In this document: positions 5,424-6,118 of the stretch, piece after piece
Position numbering within the stretch: position 1 is the first letter of the stretch
Layout: every line of letters starts with the position of its first letter
Origin: Spartobacteria bacterium
Lineage (GTDB): Bacteria > Verrucomicrobiota > Verrucomicrobiia > Chthoniobacterales > UBA10450
Reading direction: 5' to 3'
Assembly (NCBI GenBank): GCA_003445855.1
Contig: DMCG01000135.1
Span: 3,506-9,623 of the forward strand
DNA: 6,118 nt
Program-made: the position numbers and the translations under genes
The notes under the pieces: generated by a model
What the model saw: the letters and a program-made list of their open reading frames with translations, nothing else
The model's database searches: none
Told to the model about the DNA's origin: nothing

Positions 5424-6118
5424 ATGATTCCGATCAAGAGCGCAAGGGAAGTGGAGAAAATGCGCCAGGCGTGCCGCAGCGCGAGCGAGATTCTCGATCG
5501 AGTGAGCGAGCTGGTCCGGCCCGGAATTACAACGAAAGAAGTGGACGAAGCGGCGGCTGACTTCATGCAGGGGGCGAATGTGAAGAGCGCTTTTCTTGGT
5601 TATCGGCTCGGGCACCGCGTTTTCCCGGGCAACATTTGCATCTCGATCAACGACGAAGTTGTACATGGAATCGCGAGTCAGCGCCGCATTCAATACGGCG
5701 ACATCGTGAAGCTCGACATCGGAGTAATTCAAGACGGTTGGGTGGGTGACACGGCGACAACAATCGCCGCCGGGATGGTCGACGAACGGATCGAGCAGCT
5801 TTTGCGCGTAACCGAAACCGCGCTCGAGCGCGCGATCAAAGTCGCAGTCGAAGGCACACACCTTGGAGACATCTGCGCTGAAATTGAGGATGAAGCTGTT
5901 TGCAACCATTTTTCGGTCGTGCGCGAATTCGTCGGGCACGGCGTTGGCCGCAAGCTCCACGAGGAGCCGCAAATCCCAAACTATGGCAAACGCGGCAGCG
6001 GCCCGAAATTGAAAACGGGCATGACGCTGGCAATCGAGCCGATGATTAACATGGGCACGGCGGCGGTGCGATTGCTCGAAGACGGCTGGACCGTGCGCAC
6101 GGCCGATGGAATGCCCTC
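5424..6118 (+). CDS. map: Methionine aminopeptidase type I, 3' end beyond window
   Basis: This enzyme removes the initiator Met from nascent proteins using a dinuclear metal centre. The frame is open from ATG 5424 to the window edge (231 codons plus 2 nt; E. coli 264), so roughly 20-35 residues are missing. The N terminus IKSAREVEKMRQACRSASEIL is typical. Metal and catalytic residues can be placed: His81 (E. coli His79), Asp98 and Asp109 (Asp97, Asp108), His172 in GHGVGR (His171), His179 in LHEEP (His178), and Glu205 in IEPM (Glu204). The last ligand (Glu235) lies beyond the edge. Four extra residues appear between GY (59-60) and FP (67-68), where E. coli has GYHGYP. ATG 5416 is rejected because it meets TGA after three codons. 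The gene follows adk by 11 nt without a Shine-Dalgarno sequence, in the common secY-adk-map order. Confidence 0.96.
   Translation, partial: MIPIKSAREVEKMRQACRSASEILDRVSELVRPGITTKEVDEAAADFMQGANVKSAFLGYRLGHRVFPGNICISINDEVVHGIASQRRIQYGDIVKLDIGVIQDGWVGDTATTIAAGMVDERIEQLLRVTETALERAIKVAVEGTHLGDICAEIEDEAVCNHFSVVREFVGHGVGRKLHEEPQIPNYGKRGSGPKLKTGMTLAIEPMINMGTAAVRLLEDGWTVRTADGMP

Noticed and set aside
5416..5427. ATG 5416 as the map start
   Set aside because: It reads ATG CCG GCA TGA and stops after three codons; ATG 5424 opens the full frame.

Overview
The window is a stretch of the bacterial spc ribosomal-protein operon, read entirely on the + strand: the 3' end of rplX (L24), rplE (L5), rpsH (S8), rplF (L6), rplR (L18), rpsE (S5), rplO (L15), secY, adk and the 5' nine-tenths of map. 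All ten are co-directional and nearly gapless (0 to 31 nt between genes, or a 4-nt overlap). The one exception is a 106-nt gap between rplE and rpsH. No promoter, terminator, tRNA, IS, CRISPR array or foreign island is visible, and over 97% of the bases are coding.

Source organism (inference): base composition is moderately GC-rich, in the mid to upper 50s by eye. Two genes usual in this operon are missing: rpsN (S14) between rplE and rpsH, and rpmD (L30) between rpsE and rplO. From memory, the same two absences occur in the chlamydial spc cluster. Together with Lys/Ala-rich tails on L24 and L15, a nearly Shine-Dalgarno-free set of gene starts, and adk-map kept after secY, this points to the PVC superphylum, most likely a Verrucomicrobia-type bacterium. 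No taxonomic marker settles this.

Layout: 1-69 end of L24; 70-645 L5; 646-751 a lower-GC gap with a structured palindromic repeat; 752-2622 S8, L6, L18 and S5, packed 2-9 nt apart; 2619-3227 L15, overlapping S5 by ATGA; 3259-4767 SecY; 4768-5412 adenylate kinase, starting at GTG on the base after the SecY stop; 5424-end methionine aminopeptidase, cut by the window edge before its last metal ligand.

How the genes work together: the ribosomal proteins build the 50S (L24, L5, L6, L18, L15) and 30S (S8, S5) subunits. SecY is the membrane channel that ribosomes and SecA feed. Map trims the initiator Met from new chains, and Adk balances adenine nucleotides.

The most notable observations are the inverted array of 9-nt units around a hairpin at 652-742, an extra C-terminal transmembrane helix on SecY, and a divergent zinc-LID adenylate kinase whose AMP-site STGD motif reads SPGA. 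I found no wholly new system; this is mainly a core operon with lineage-specific twists.
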